Source: Methanobrevibacter sp.
Lineage (GTDB): Archaea; Methanobacteriota; Methanobacteria; Methanobacteriales; Methanobacteriaceae
Assembly: GCF_017410345.1 (NCBI RefSeq)
Contig: NZ_JAFQQZ010000028.1
Span: 1-64,000, forward strand
Length of the DNA: 64,000 nt
Direction of reading: 5' to 3'
Of the stretch, positions 8,987 to 17,970 are shown piece after piece. Each line of letters begins with the position of its first letter. Position 1 is the stretch's first letter. A program made the translations under genes and the position numbers. Under the pieces are notes generated by a model, which did not search any database, had not been told where the DNA came from, and saw nothing but the letters and a program-made list of their open reading frames with translations.

Positions 8987-9802
8987 TTAAATTTCATTTA
9001 AAATTTTGAATGTTTCCTCTGCCTCTCTTTCACTTGCAATACCAACAGAAACCATATCAGCAAAATCCAAAGTGTTCAGGAAATTGAAAGCTTCCTCTGG
9101 TCTTTGAATACCAACTGCAAGAATCTTATTGATGATTATCTTTTTGTCAATTTTATCTAGCATTCCTTTCAATTCATCCTGCTTATCAGACCTGAAATCA
9201 GGAACATCCATCATGTATCCAAGCTTGTTTACTGGAATCATGTAAAAGTCAAACAAGCTTTTATCTTCAAGAATAGGTGAATCGATTAATTCTTCACTTG
9301 TTTTGAAAGGAAAAGAAGTGATTATTCCAGATGGAATTCCAGCATCATTGATTGCATCCAATATCTCAGTTATGAAATCCCAGTCATATGTGTCTATAAG
9401 GAACTCATCAACAAGCATCATAGAGCTATCGAATTGTGAGAGATTTTCAATGTCTTCCTTCCAGGTGGCTTCCATCTTAGCCTGTTCATAATTAGGGAAG
9501 ACATAATCCATTTCAGTCTTTCCAATAGTGGAGACTGCCTTCATTTCCACACCGTTTTTACAGGCAATGTCAAATGCTTTCAACAGGTTCTCCTTGTTTG
9601 CTAAATTAATGGACTTCACTCCACATTCATAGGATTTTTCGATGATCTTGCTTACATTTTTAGGGTTTCTAAGCAAGTCCAAATTATACAATCGAGTCCT
9701 ATGGCCGAAATAGGCATCTGCAAGAAATGGGGCATTTCCCAAAACCACTCTAGGGATAGATTTTCCTTTAAATTCTAAATCTTGATTAAATATGATAAAC
9801 AC
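8987..9802 (-). CDS. Unknown protein, aldo/keto reductase-like TIM barrel
   Basis: Cytoplasmic protein of about 271 residues. The opening KSIPRVVLGNAPF..., then ...SKIIEKSYECGVKSINLAN, has the look of an aldo/keto reductase or related TIM barrel, and alternating strands and helices continue to the end (ILAVGIQRPEEAFNFL, MVSVGIASEREAEETF). The catalytic Tyr/Lys/His set of true aldo/keto reductases is not apparent, so enzyme activity is uncertain. The start is GTG at 9802 with a weak TTTAGGT site. It stands alone between the fdhD and radical SAM genes. I would call it hypothetical. Confidence 0.6.
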   Translation of the reverse strand: MFIIFNQDLEFKGKSIPRVVLGNAPFLADAYFGHRTRLYNLDLLRNPKNVSKIIEKSYECGVKSINLANKENLLKAFDIACKNGVEMKAVSTIGKTEMDYVFPNYEQAKMEATWKEDIENLSQFDSSMMLVDEFLIDTYDWDFITEILDAINDAGIPSGIITSFPFKTSEELIDSPILEDKSLFDFYMIPVNKLGYMMDVPDFRSDKQDELKGMLDKIDKKIIINKILAVGIQRPEEAFNFLNTLDFADMVSVGIASEREAEETFKILNEI

Positions 9803-9929
9803 AACCTAAATTGAATAATAAATTTTTTAAATCTAAATAAAAATTTAACTAAAATAATTATTATATTTATCGAAAAAAAGTTAAAAAAATAGCTAATGAA
9901 AAAAGGAAAAAGGATAGAGAATATGAATA

Positions 9930-11024
9930 TCATTCATTCAATATTCTCTCAACATCTTCCTTGTGTTCAAAAAGGACACAGCCGCCTTCATGATCATCCA
10001 AAAGGATTCCACCATCTCTAAGAGATTTGAATAATTTGGAATCAAGGGCATCAAGAAGAGAGGAATCCCTAACATTTATGTCACTGTAAGGTGAAGCGGG
10101 GCATGGTTCAGCTCCTCCATGGGAGTTGATATGGAAGAATCCCCTACCTGCTGCCAAGCAACCGCCAGATTCCTTTTCATCACCAGGGAATGATAAAAAC
10201 AGCATATCATCATATTCCTTTCTAAGATGTTCCAGTTCATTTAACAATAATTCTCTCTCATCATCGCCAGGAGCCAAATCTATTGTTTCTTCATTTACAG
10301 GAACATATTCAATGAAAAATATTACTTTGCATCCGAAATCCCTTAATTGATTAATATAATCTCTTTTAAGCAAGCCATCTAGGTTTCCCTTTGTAAAGGT
10401 AAGTGAAGCACCAAAAATGATATTATTCCTTTTCATCAGTTCCATTGAATTCAATAGCTGACTGTAAACTCCTTCTCCTCTTCTTGAATCAGTTGTTCCC
10501 TCATCTCCTTCAATGGAAAAGATAGGGACAAGGTTTCTGTTTTCATCAAATAGCTTTAGATAATCATCATTCAACAATGTTCCATTTGTAAAGATAGGGA
10601 ATAGAATCTCTGGAAAATTGCTTGCCTTGCTGATGACATCTTCCCTTATCATAGGTTCTCCACCAGCAAGAACGATGAAGCTTATGCCAAGATCCTTTGC
10701 TTGAGTGAATATATCCTCCCATTCATCTCCACTGAGTTGGTTTAATGGGGCATCATCACTGCATGCATTGTTTGCCCTTGAATAGCATCCTGTGCAATGG
10801 AGGTTACATGTGCTTGTAATGCTTGCAATCAAGAAAACAGGAATGTTTTGGCCTTTTTCATTATATTTCCCTCTAATTTTGGTCGCTTTTCTTGCATGTT
10901 TTGCAAATCTTGCCAAGAACAGACTTTCCTTAGGATTCTTTAGTGAAGCCCTTATGGCATCCTTTAGAATACTCTCCACTCCACTCGAAAGATATTCCTG
11001 TAAATTTAAATTATTTTCTGCCAT
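9930..11024 (-). CDS. Radical SAM protein with C-terminal Cys-rich domain
   Basis: Radical S-adenosylmethionine enzyme. The cluster motif CNLHCTGC (C73, C77, C80 from this start) and the SAM-binding LAGGEP motif are clear. The C-terminal part has a GGCLAAGRGFFHINSHGGAEPCP segment and a late Cys (GGCVLF), resembling the SPASM-type regulatory end of peptide- or heme-modifying radical SAM enzymes. Substrate unknown. ATG at 11024 overlaps the stop of the TetR gene by one base (TAATG), with GGTGAAATA as ribosome binding site, so an upstream in-frame start at 11042 is unlikely. The operon with tetR suggests inducible expression. Confidence 0.85.
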   Translation of the reverse strand: MAENNLNLQEYLSSGVESILKDAIRASLKNPKESLFLARFAKHARKATKIRGKYNEKGQNIPVFLIASITSTCNLHCTGCYSRANNACSDDAPLNQLSGDEWEDIFTQAKDLGISFIVLAGGEPMIREDVISKASNFPEILFPIFTNGTLLNDDYLKLFDENRNLVPIFSIEGDEGTTDSRRGEGVYSQLLNSMELMKRNNIIFGASLTFTKGNLDGLLKRDYINQLRDFGCKVIFFIEYVPVNEETIDLAPGDDERELLLNELEHLRKEYDDMLFLSFPGDEKESGGCLAAGRGFFHINSHGGAEPCPASPYSDINVRDSSLLDALDSKLFKSLRDGGILLDDHEGGCVLFEHKEDVERILNE

Positions 11025-11650
11025 TATTTCACCTTCACACAATCCAAAAGGAAGTTTGCATGCTCTTCCGCTTCCTTAAAGAAATTATCCAATGTGCTTT
11101 CAGGAATGTCATCATATTTCGCACAAATCTCCAAAAGAAGATAGATTGGAAAGCTATAGTATTCCTTAGCCAATAGCTTAGGGTTGCAATCTTTCCTAAT
11201 AATTTCTTTTTCCTTTAAAATGCTGAAGAACCCTTCCCAAAAAATCAATGGCTTTACAAGTATCTCATCCTGGAAAAAGAATCTGATCTTTTCGTTATGA
11301 TTCATCTGGATAAATATCAATTTCCATATCTTAAGGTTTCTCTCCTCAGAGAACATTGTCTTGATGGCTTCAGAACCCATATGATAGAAAAGTTCAGGGT
11401 TTTCAATCAATATCTCATTGTCTGCACTCAAGTCCAATTCCTCATTATTCAGCAATTCATCATATTCAAAAAGGTTTCTTAAGTAATCAAATATATCCAT
11501 CAATATCGCTTCTTTAGAGGAGTAGTGGCTGTATATTGAACTTTTTCTAATCCCCACTTCCTCTGCAATCTCTCTAAGTGAAACGGAATCATATCCCTTT
11601 TTTGAAAACAAATCTAAAGACACATCAAATATCTTCTCTTTAGTGTTCAT
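11024..11650 (-). CDS. TetR family transcriptional regulator
   Basis: Typical TetR repressor of 208 residues. The N-terminal helix-turn-helix (about residues 5-48: KGYDSVSLREIAEEVGIRKS then SSIYSHYSSKEA) is strongly conserved, and the C-terminal all-helical part would bind ligand and dimerise. Its gene overlaps the radical SAM gene by one base, so both share a transcript. A palindrome ending 12 bp before the ATG looks like its own operator, which implies autorepression and control of the radical SAM gene. The inducer is unknown. Confidence 0.92.
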   Translation of the reverse strand: MNTKEKIFDVSLDLFSKKGYDSVSLREIAEEVGIRKSSIYSHYSSKEAILMDIFDYLRNLFEYDELLNNEELDLSADNEILIENPELFYHMGSEAIKTMFSEERNLKIWKLIFIQMNHNEKIRFFFQDEILVKPLIFWEGFFSILKEKEIIRKDCNPKLLAKEYYSFPIYLLLEICAKYDDIPESTLDNFFKEAEEHANFLLDCVKVK

Positions 11651-11661
11651 ATTTTACCTAC

Positions 11662-11675
11662 CTACCGTTCGGTAG
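11662..11675 (-). promoter_or_regulatory. TetR-type palindromic operator
   Basis: CTACCGTTCGGTAG: arms CTACCG and CGGTAG around a TT centre, a form common in TetR-family operators. It lies just upstream of the tetR start codon, with T-rich promoter sequence beyond it. The role as autoregulatory operator is inferred from position. Confidence 0.7.
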
Positions 11676-11809
11676 TTATATATTTTGAAGTGATGATATA
11701 TAAAGTTAATGATTAGAAAAGTTCAAAATAAAGAAAAAAATAGCTGAAATTAATGAATATGAAAAGAGAAAAAATAATTAAAAGTAATAAAAAAAGAATA
11801 AAAAGAAAT

Positions 11810-12151
11810 CTATTCTTCTTTTTCAATTACAACAGCAGTACCATATGCCAATACTTCCTGCATATTCTGGGATATGCTGTCTGAATCCATTCTCATGGTT
11901 ATGATTGCATTTGCACCTAATTCCTTAGCGTGCTCAATGCAACGCTCAATGGATTCATTTCTTGATTCTTCCATCATCTGGACATATTGCTTGATCTCTC
12001 CGCCTAACAGTCCTTTCAATCCTGCACCGATGTCTCCGCCAAGACCACGTGCACGTACTGTCAATCCATATACGAATCCTTTTTCTTCTACAATCTTGTA
12101 TCCTGGAATATAATCCGCACTTGCAATAGGAAATTCTTCTATACTTACCAT
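11810..12151 (-). CDS. YbjQ/UPF0145 family protein
   Basis: Small protein of the YbjQ/UPF0145 (heavy-metal-binding domain, DUF74) family, thought to form a homopentameric beta ring; function unknown. The signature is clear: IPGYKIVEEKGFVYGLTVRA near the N-terminus, then GGEIKQYVQMMEESRNESIE and AKELGANAIITMRMDS. Length 113 is normal. An AGGTATTTAA ribosome binding site precedes ATG at 12151. A GTTAAC inverted pair lies about 30 bp upstream. It is divergent from serA. Confidence 0.9.
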   Translation of the reverse strand: MVSIEEFPIASADYIPGYKIVEEKGFVYGLTVRARGLGGDIGAGLKGLLGGEIKQYVQMMEESRNESIERCIEHAKELGANAIITMRMDSDSISQNMQEVLAYGTAVVIEKEE

Positions 12152-12178
12152 TTAAATACCTCACATTATTTTTCTAGC

Positions 12179-12194
12179 GTTAACAAAGGTTAAC
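12179..12194. promoter_or_regulatory. GTTAAC inverted pair in ybjQ/serA spacer
   Basis: GTTAACAAAGGTTAAC: two GTTAAC sites around a 4-bp centre. On the minus strand it lies between a TATA-like CTATATTATTATAG and the ybjQ-like gene, where a repressor site would be expected. Binding factor unknown. Confidence 0.35.
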
Positions 12195-12456
12195 TATAAT
12201 AATATAGAGGCATTAAGTATATAAACTTTATTAAATCTAATTTAAAGAATTTAGAACTGAAATAAATATTAAAAACATCAGATAAAATGAAAATGACAGC
12301 AATATGAATTTTGTACAATTATTTAAATATAATGTCAACAATAGATAATAATATTATAAACTATCTAATCTTGATTATATTTCATTAGGTAATTTATCAT
12401 TAATTTAAAAAATTTAAAACTTATAAAAATTCATTTCAATGGAAAATGGTGAAATA

Positions 12457-14031
12457 ATGAAAGCATTAGTCGCAGATGCAATAAATGAACAAGGAATCGA
12501 AAACTTAAAGGAAGTATGTGAAGTTGTTGTGGACACAAGCATAACCCCTGAAGAATTACTCGAAACAATCGGGGAATATGATGCAATTCTCATAAGAAGC
12601 AGAACCAAATTGCCTGCTGAAGTGATTGAAAAGGCAGACAATCTCAAGATCATTGCAAGGGCAGGTGTAGGTGTGGACAACGTTGATGTGAATGCAGCTA
12701 CCAAAAAAGGTATCATGGTAGTCAACGCACCTGAATCCACTTCAATCACTGTAGCTGAACACACAATGGGACTCATCCTAAGCACTATCCGTAAGATAGC
12801 CATTGCTGACAAATCCACCAAAGCTGGAAAATGGGAGAAAAAGGCATTTATGGGTATGGAACTTAGAAACAAGACCCTTGGTGTAATCGGTATGGGAAGA
12901 ATCGGATCACAAGTTGTAAACAGATGCAAGGCATTTGAAATGGATGCAATCGCTTACGACCCATACTTGCCACCTGAAGTGGCTAAGAACATGGGTGTGG
13001 AATTATACGAAGACATTGAAGACGTATTGACCAGAGCGGATGTAATCACCATTCACGTTCCACTCACTCCTGAAACCGAACATTCAATTTCCACTGAACA
13101 ATTCAAACTTATGAAAGACACCGCACTCATATTCAACTGTGCACGTGGTGGAGTCATTGATGAAGACGCATTGTACGAAGCGTTGACTACTGGAGAAATC
13201 TTAGGAGCAGGTCTTGACGTATATGAAGAGGAACCTGCAAAGGACAACAAATTATTCGAATTGGACAATATCGTATGCACCCCTCACATTGCAGCATCCA
13301 CCAAAGAGGCTCAAAGGGATGCAGCTATCATCGTAGCGAATGAAGTGATCACATTATTCAAAGGAGACATGCCTAAGAACGTCATCAACATGCCTCGCAT
13401 GAACAACAGTGAATTCGAAGGAACCAACAATTACTTGGAGCTTTGTGAAAAGTTAGGAAGCTTCATTTCCCAATCCGTAAGCAGCCCAATAAACAAATTG
13501 GAAATCACCTACAAAGGTGAAATCGCAAAGATTCCGAATAGAGAACTCTTCACAAGAACCATCCTGCAAGGTATACTAAACCCAATCACTGAAACTGCAG
13601 TTAACGCTGTAAACGCAACCACTGTTGCAAAGGCAAGAGGAATCAGCATTACCGAAGCGGTAAGCGATGACAGCGAAGGTTATGAAACCATGATCAAGGT
13701 TGCTGCCAAAACCAAGGCTGGCCAAATGTCTGCAGACGGTACTTACTTGCACGAACCAAAGATCATCAAGGTCAATGGATACTGGGTGGATGTGAAACCT
13801 GAAGGAAACATGTTCATTGCAAAATATAAGGACATTCCTGGAAGCATCGGTGCAATCGGTACCATCTTCGGAGAGAAAAACATTAACATAGGCATCATGC
13901 AAGTGGGAAGAGACTCCTCCGGTGGAGAGGCCATCATGATCCTTACCTTGGATGAACCTGCCACTAAAGAGGCAGTTGAAGCAATCAAGCAATTGGACAA
14001 TGTCTATGACGCCGCAAGATTAACCCTTTAA
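12457..14031 (+). CDS. serA: D-3-phosphoglycerate dehydrogenase
   Basis: First enzyme of serine synthesis: oxidises 3-phosphoglycerate to phosphohydroxypyruvate with NAD. The Rossmann motif [12 protein letters not shown] (about 143-154), the catalytic-region [13 protein letters not shown] and the active-site HIAAST block are intact. A middle allosteric-substrate-binding domain and a C-terminal ACT domain (about 452-524) follow, giving the long 524-residue form that can be feedback-inhibited by serine. ATG at 12457 is preferred because GGTGAAATA lies just before it; an in-frame ATG at 12439 is upstream of that site. A strong palindromic terminator follows. Confidence 0.96.
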   Translation: MKALVADAINEQGIENLKEVCEVVVDTSITPEELLETIGEYDAILIRSRTKLPAEVIEKADNLKIIARAGVGVDNVDVNAATKKGIMVVNAPESTSITVAEHTMGLILSTIRKIAIADKSTKAGKWEKKAFMGMELRNKTLGVIGMGRIGSQVVNRCKAFEMDAIAYDPYLPPEVAKNMGVELYEDIEDVLTRADVITIHVPLTPETEHSISTEQFKLMKDTALIFNCARGGVIDEDALYEALTTGEILGAGLDVYEEEPAKDNKLFELDNIVCTPHIAASTKEAQRDAAIIVANEVITLFKGDMPKNVINMPRMNNSEFEGTNNYLELCEKLGSFISQSVSSPINKLEITYKGEIAKIPNRELFTRTILQGILNPITETAVNAVNATTVAKARGISITEAVSDDSEGYETMIKVAAKTKAGQMSADGTYLHEPKIIKVNGYWVDVKPEGNMFIAKYKDIPGSIGAIGTIFGEKNINIGIMQVGRDSSGGEAIMILTLDEPATKEAVEAIKQLDNVYDAARLTL

Positions 14032-14092
14032 GTGGAAAAACAGTTAAAACAAAATTAAAATTAAAAAGTTCATATTTGAACTAAAAATAATT

Positions 14093-14116
14093 ATTAGAAT
14101 TCAATTGAATTCTAAT
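14093..14116 (+). terminator. Perfect palindromic terminator after serA
   Basis: A 24-bp perfect palindrome (arms ATTAGAATTCAA and its complement) followed by CTCTTTTTCTTTTTTT. It sits 60 bp after the serA stop and before the convergent JAMM gene. Confidence 0.7.
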
Positions 14117-14175
14117 CTCTTTTTCTTTTTTTAAAAATAGTTTTTTATCAATATATTTTTTTTAGATGAATGAAT

Positions 14176-14973
14176 CTAATAATTATTTTCATCATCCAAA
14201 TCTTCAAGGAATCTGTTATTTACTCCTTTTAAAATAGGCTTTCCATCCCTAAACTCAATTACAAGACCTAATTTAGGGCTTTGGCCATTTATTCTCTCCC
14301 CACCTATTTCAACAACTTTCGGATTCAAGTCAATGGCTCCCAAATCCTCATCGGAAACACTGTAAGGATTAAGAGTCTCATCCAATTCATGGGAATACTT
14401 ATTGGTCTTTTCCCTATCGTCATCAAAATATGAAAGGTCCTTATCCAAATCAAAGAATGACGGACTGAGTTCCTCATCCTCCATTCCATCAATCTCCTCT
14501 TTGATCTGCTCTAAGTCCTCAAGCATCAAATCCCTATTTGAATCGGAGAAACTTCCAACTTCAAAGCTAGTTGGTTCGCCATAAGCATTATATGCCTTCA
14601 TTGTTTCCAATGAATAAGGTTCGCAAACGATTATGTGGAATGGACCATGCTTTGAGAATGTTATAAGATCCGCATGGGAAGGATTTGCATTGTTTCCAGG
14701 ATGGGAATGTACGGAACCCCATCTTTTCTGGCTTGGAGGAATCATCCAGTCATTGAAGCTGGCACTTGTATGTGACCTCTCTCCAGGAAGGAACAATAGC
14801 CCTGTAATGTAGAGAACCTTATCCTTTACATGACCGTCAAACATGGCCAAAAACTCATTGGGATATGACTTCTTGGAATAGAAAACCACAGAATCAATCA
14901 CTCCCTGGTCAACACAGACCCTTTCAAACTGATTCCTTTCATTCATCTTGGATACTAAATCATCAAATCCCAT
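14176..14973 (-). CDS. JAMM/MPN-domain metalloprotease
   Basis: The N-terminal half (about 1-140) is a JAB1/MPN zinc isopeptidase domain. A candidate upstream Glu is in PNEFLAMF, and the metal motif HSHPGNNANPSHAD gives both histidines and the aspartate. Archaeal JAMM enzymes remove ubiquitin-like SAMP proteins or process other tails; the substrate here is not evident. The C-terminal about 110 residues are acidic and Ser-rich, with no family I know. ATG at 14973 has a GTGATGAT site. It converges on serA and stands alone. Confidence 0.85.
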   Translation of the reverse strand: MGFDDLVSKMNERNQFERVCVDQGVIDSVVFYSKKSYPNEFLAMFDGHVKDKVLYITGLLFLPGERSHTSASFNDWMIPPSQKRWGSVHSHPGNNANPSHADLITFSKHGPFHIIVCEPYSLETMKAYNAYGEPTSFEVGSFSDSNRDLMLEDLEQIKEEIDGMEDEELSPSFFDLDKDLSYFDDDREKTNKYSHELDETLNPYSVSDEDLGAIDLNPKVVEIGGERINGQSPKLGLVIEFRDGKPILKGVNNRFLEDLDDENNY

Positions 14974-15053
14974 ATCATCACATCTGGCTTTAAAAAATAG
15001 ATAATTTAATAGTTAAATTTATAATTCTTAAAAATTCTTATTAAAGTAAAATT

Positions 15054-15815
15054 TCATTCTAATTCTTCAAAAAATTCCTGATTGAAAATGTCCAATTCAT
15101 AATCAACATAAACTTCAGACCTTGTGGATACTGTCTTTACCTGCTTTTTAGGATTGAAACCTTCAATCTCCCATGACCTCTTATAAACTCCGATTCCTCT
15201 TTTCTTCCAGGTTTCAACATCATTGAGGTTTATTCCCCTTTCAAAGAGAAGGTCATGGATTTCATTTGATTTTAATCCCTTTATCCTTTCATTTGCCTCT
15301 TCAGAATCGTATTCCTTTTTGAGTGCCCAGATACCATATCCGTTGATGCAGTTTCTCCAACATTCATCCTGTCGCCATTTGAAGTAGCTTGATATATGGT
15401 GAGCGTCTATTGGAATTATTCTTGAATCAAAGGATATAGGAAATACAATATTCCTTTCATTATCTGATAGCTTGTCCAAATCAAATTCATTAGAATATTC
15501 GTTCAATAAATAATATGTAAAGGAACTTGAGGCCAGTGAGGCGAACACTGAATTTATCTTCTCAACTCTCCCTGAAAATGGAATCTCATCCAAGAGTATG
15601 CTGATTTCATCTGAGAAAGTGTAAATGAATTTAGGTGCGAACTGATTGAAGATGTCGAGGCAAACATTTGAAATGATCTTATAAAACTTCTCATCATAAG
15701 GCTTTTCAAGACTTAATGCTTTTGATAAACTATGAAACTTGCGACCATCCAAGCGTATGATGATGTTTGAGTTCTTTGGAACCTTCATAGTTGAATAAAT
15801 CTCATAATCCTTCAT
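15054..15815 (-). CDS. thg1: tRNA(His) guanylyltransferase-like 3'-5' polymerase
   Basis: Thg1-family enzyme that adds nucleotides in the 3'-to-5' direction to tRNA 5' ends, either G-1 of tRNA-His or repair of truncated ends. The N-terminal IIIRLDGRKFHSLSK motif (about 18-32) and the metal-binding YTFSDEISILL segment (about 65-75) are the palm-domain catalytic parts. SFDSRIIPI and SSYFKWRQDECWRNC complete the signature. Length 253 is normal for archaea. AGGTGATTGA precedes ATG at 15815. nadX lies directly upstream (58 bp) on the same strand and may share its transcript. Confidence 0.93.
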   Translation of the reverse strand: MKDYEIYSTMKVPKNSNIIIRLDGRKFHSLSKALSLEKPYDEKFYKIISNVCLDIFNQFAPKFIYTFSDEISILLDEIPFSGRVEKINSVFASLASSSFTYYLLNEYSNEFDLDKLSDNERNIVFPISFDSRIIPIDAHHISSYFKWRQDECWRNCINGYGIWALKKEYDSEEANERIKGLKSNEIHDLLFERGINLNDVETWKKRGIGVYKRSWEIEGFNPKKQVKTVSTRSEVYVDYELDIFNQEFFEELE

Positions 15816-15873
15816 TCAATCACCTAAACTAATTTTTCTTAATATTTATGAATCTCACTAGAGCGAATCGTAG

Positions 15874-16635
15874 CTATGTTCCTACGGAGAAGCATTCGTT
15901 GAAGCTTTTTAGCAGCTTGATAGCTGAAAATGCAGCCAGCATGCTTGTTTTTGGGTTTGCTGCAAATGGGTAGTTTTCAGAACTTGTCCTGAACTCACCG
16001 AAGTCCCCCTTGACTACAACTTCGTGAACATTCCTGTCAACTTTAGGGTCCACTATGATCTTTACATCAATATCCATATTGCATGCAATGCTTAATGAAG
16101 CAGCCACATTGATGTTTACCGGAAACTTCTCTACAGCTTCAGAGGCCTTTCCTTCAAATAGGATCTCTTCCTCTTCAACTTCCCTGCCTAATGATTTAGG
16201 TGCCTTTCTAGTGGTAAGGGAAGCTTGGGTGATTTTACCGATGGATGCCGCCTTGATACCATCCAAACCTACAATGGCACCTGATGGGGCATATACTTTC
16301 GCCTTATGCTCCTGAGCGGTCTTATGGACCTTGTTTCTGAATTCCCTATCCATCAATGCACCTACACTCATGACCATTAGATCTATGCCTTTTTCCAAAA
16401 TATCAATAGCTATGGATTTCAAGGCCATAGGTGAAGCTGCCTCAACAACCAGATCCACTTCATCCAACATGTCTTCAAGCTTGATAACAGCTATTCCATG
16501 AGCAATCTGTGCAAGGTTTTCCGCTCTTTCAACATCACGATCATAGAAATACTTGATTTCTATTCCATCTTCAGATAGGATTTCATTGACTATTGTATTT
16601 GCAATGGCTCCACATCCTACAATACCTACTATCAT
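15874..16635 (-). CDS. nadX: L-aspartate dehydrogenase
   Basis: NadX oxidises L-aspartate to iminoaspartate with NAD(P), feeding quinolinate synthase in de novo NAD synthesis. It has the N-terminal nucleotide-binding [13 protein letters not shown], the [11 protein letters not shown] block, the [15 protein letters not shown] substrate region and the C-terminal [13 protein letters not shown] helix. Length 253 is normal. ATG at 16635 follows GAGGTGAACTT. nadC and nadA lie elsewhere in this window, so this organism makes NAD from aspartate without an NadB oxidase in this region. Confidence 0.93.
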   Translation of the reverse strand: MIVGIVGCGAIANTIVNEILSEDGIEIKYFYDRDVERAENLAQIAHGIAVIKLEDMLDEVDLVVEAASPMALKSIAIDILEKGIDLMVMSVGALMDREFRNKVHKTAQEHKAKVYAPSGAIVGLDGIKAASIGKITQASLTTRKAPKSLGREVEEEEILFEGKASEAVEKFPVNINVAASLSIACNMDIDVKIIVDPKVDRNVHEVVVKGDFGEFRTSSENYPFAANPKTSMLAAFSAIKLLKSFNECFSVGT

Positions 16636-16977
16636 AAGTTCACCTCGAAGTAAAAATTTGAAAAATCATAAATAAATTTGAATAAATATAAAATTTTTAA
16701 AATTTTAATTTGCTTTCCATAATAATAATTAATCTTTATTAAATAAAAAACTATCTTAATAATAATCTTAAGAATTTGTAAACCATTTATTATAAATTGT
16801 TAATAACATTGATAATAACAAGAAAAAGATCAAAATTTGCTTCATGAAAAATAAATGAAAAAAGAGAAAATAAAATAAATATGTTAATTAATCTGAAACT
16901 ACATTTAGAAAAAATAGGCTAATAATCAAAGGATATGGTAAAAATCTCAAAGATTAAAAACATATTCAGTTAAAGAA
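16636..16977. other. AT-rich intergenic spacer
   Basis: About 340 bp between the PRC-barrel gene (ends at 16978) and nadX. Very AT-rich with no ORF carrying a ribosome binding site and no hairpin that I trust. It should hold the nadX promoter and the PRC-gene terminator. Confidence 0.6.
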
Positions 16978-17388
16978 CTATTGTGCTTTTGGTACAGGAG
17001 CTTCTATTTGAGCTTCTGCCGGAGCTGCTCTAACAGGCTCTGGTCTTGGACGGATAGACATTTCTTCCCCCGCTACTGGAGGTTTTGGTCTTTTTAAGTC
17101 CTGAGGATCAATTAACATAATGTCGCCAATAGCAGTGACTCTGTCGAACTCAATGTTAAGTAAGCCTTCTTGGAAGGTTCTGCCTACTTCTTCTTCAGGT
17201 ACGAACTGGAATCCGCCTCTAAAGATATCTCTGAACCCTGCAGTTTTTTTCTCAGGTTCTAAAGCTTTTACTTGAAGTCTAGAGATAGTTCCGTATCTGA
17301 TATTAAGAACTACGTCGTGTACTTGTCCTACATACTGTCCTGCTAATGTATATATATCCAAATCGTAAAGAGTTGAAACTTCTACCAT
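16978..17388 (-). CDS. PRC-barrel domain protein
   Basis: Residues 1-85 match a PRC barrel (STLYDLDIYTLAGQYVGQVHDVVLNIRYGTISRLQVK), the small beta fold shared with RimM and CdpA-type archaeal division proteins. The tail (about 100-136) is rich in Pro, Ala and Glu and probably disordered. Archaeal PRC-barrel proteins have been linked to division through SepF/CdpB; that is known of the family, not shown here. ATG at 17388 is chosen because the GGTGA site lies between it and an earlier ATG at 17400. It stands alone behind a long spacer. Confidence 0.85.
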   Translation of the reverse strand: MVEVSTLYDLDIYTLAGQYVGQVHDVVLNIRYGTISRLQVKALEPEKKTAGFRDIFRGGFQFVPEEEVGRTFQEGLLNIEFDRVTAIGDIMLIDPQDLKRPKPPVAGEEMSIRPRPEPVRAAPAEAQIEAPVPKAQ

Positions 17389-17970
17389 TTTTTTCACCAT
17401 TATAACTCAATAAATCAAAATAACATGTTTATTATCAATGCACTTAAAACATTGAAAAATCCTTTAATTTCTAAAAATTTTAGCCTATGAACAATGAATT
17501 AATAATTAAAGATATGAATTTTTTAATTTTGAAATTTATTAAGAAATCCATATAGAATTTAACAATTAAACATCAAATAAGCCTATTATATAATATATGT
17601 ATAGTTGCTTATATAAATACTTTATGTTTTTTAAGTCAAAATTAACTATTAAAATTTAAAAAAAGTTAAAAAATTTAAAGAAAAATTAAAAATAATCATA
17701 AATCATTTGTAAAAATAAAAAAATAAGAAAAATTTTATATCAAACCGAAAAAATAAGAAAAATTTCCAAGAAAAAATCCGAAAATTTCGAAAAAATGATA
17801 ATAACATGATAATATCATTGAAAATTACATGAAATCTGAAAAAAATGTTAATGTCATGATAATATCATTAAGGAATTTGGTGGAGATATTAAGAAAATTT
17901 AAAAAATTATTAAGAAAAAAAGAAAAAGATAAAAGATAATTTTAAAGTGATCTGAAAAAATCCTTTAAAA
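17389..17970. other. Long AT-rich spacer with two palindromic repeats
   Basis: Nearly 580 bp without a supported gene. It holds a TATA-like ATATATTATATAATA on the minus strand near 17590 that may serve the PRC-barrel gene, and two copies of a repeat containing ATGATAATATCAT near 17806 and 17856. Confidence 0.6.
17806..17868. repeat. Two 50-bp-spaced repeats with ATGATAATATCAT palindromes
   Basis: ATGATAATATCAT (arms ATGATA/TATCAT around one A) occurs at 17806-17818 and 17856-17868. Both copies are preceded by a related AAAAAATG.TAAT..C stretch, making a degenerate direct repeat of about 30 bp. They lie about 100-165 bp past the stop of the tRNA-binding gene. They could be paired operators or folded RNA ends. 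Confidence 0.45.

Noticed and set aside
12414-12929. 171-codon minus-strand open frame over the serA start
   Set aside because: It is antisense to a clearly conserved serA, has no ribosome binding site and its translation looks like a codon-shadow.
13576-13992. 138-codon minus-strand open frame inside serA
   Set aside because: Lies entirely over the conserved regulatory and ACT domains of serA; no family likeness.
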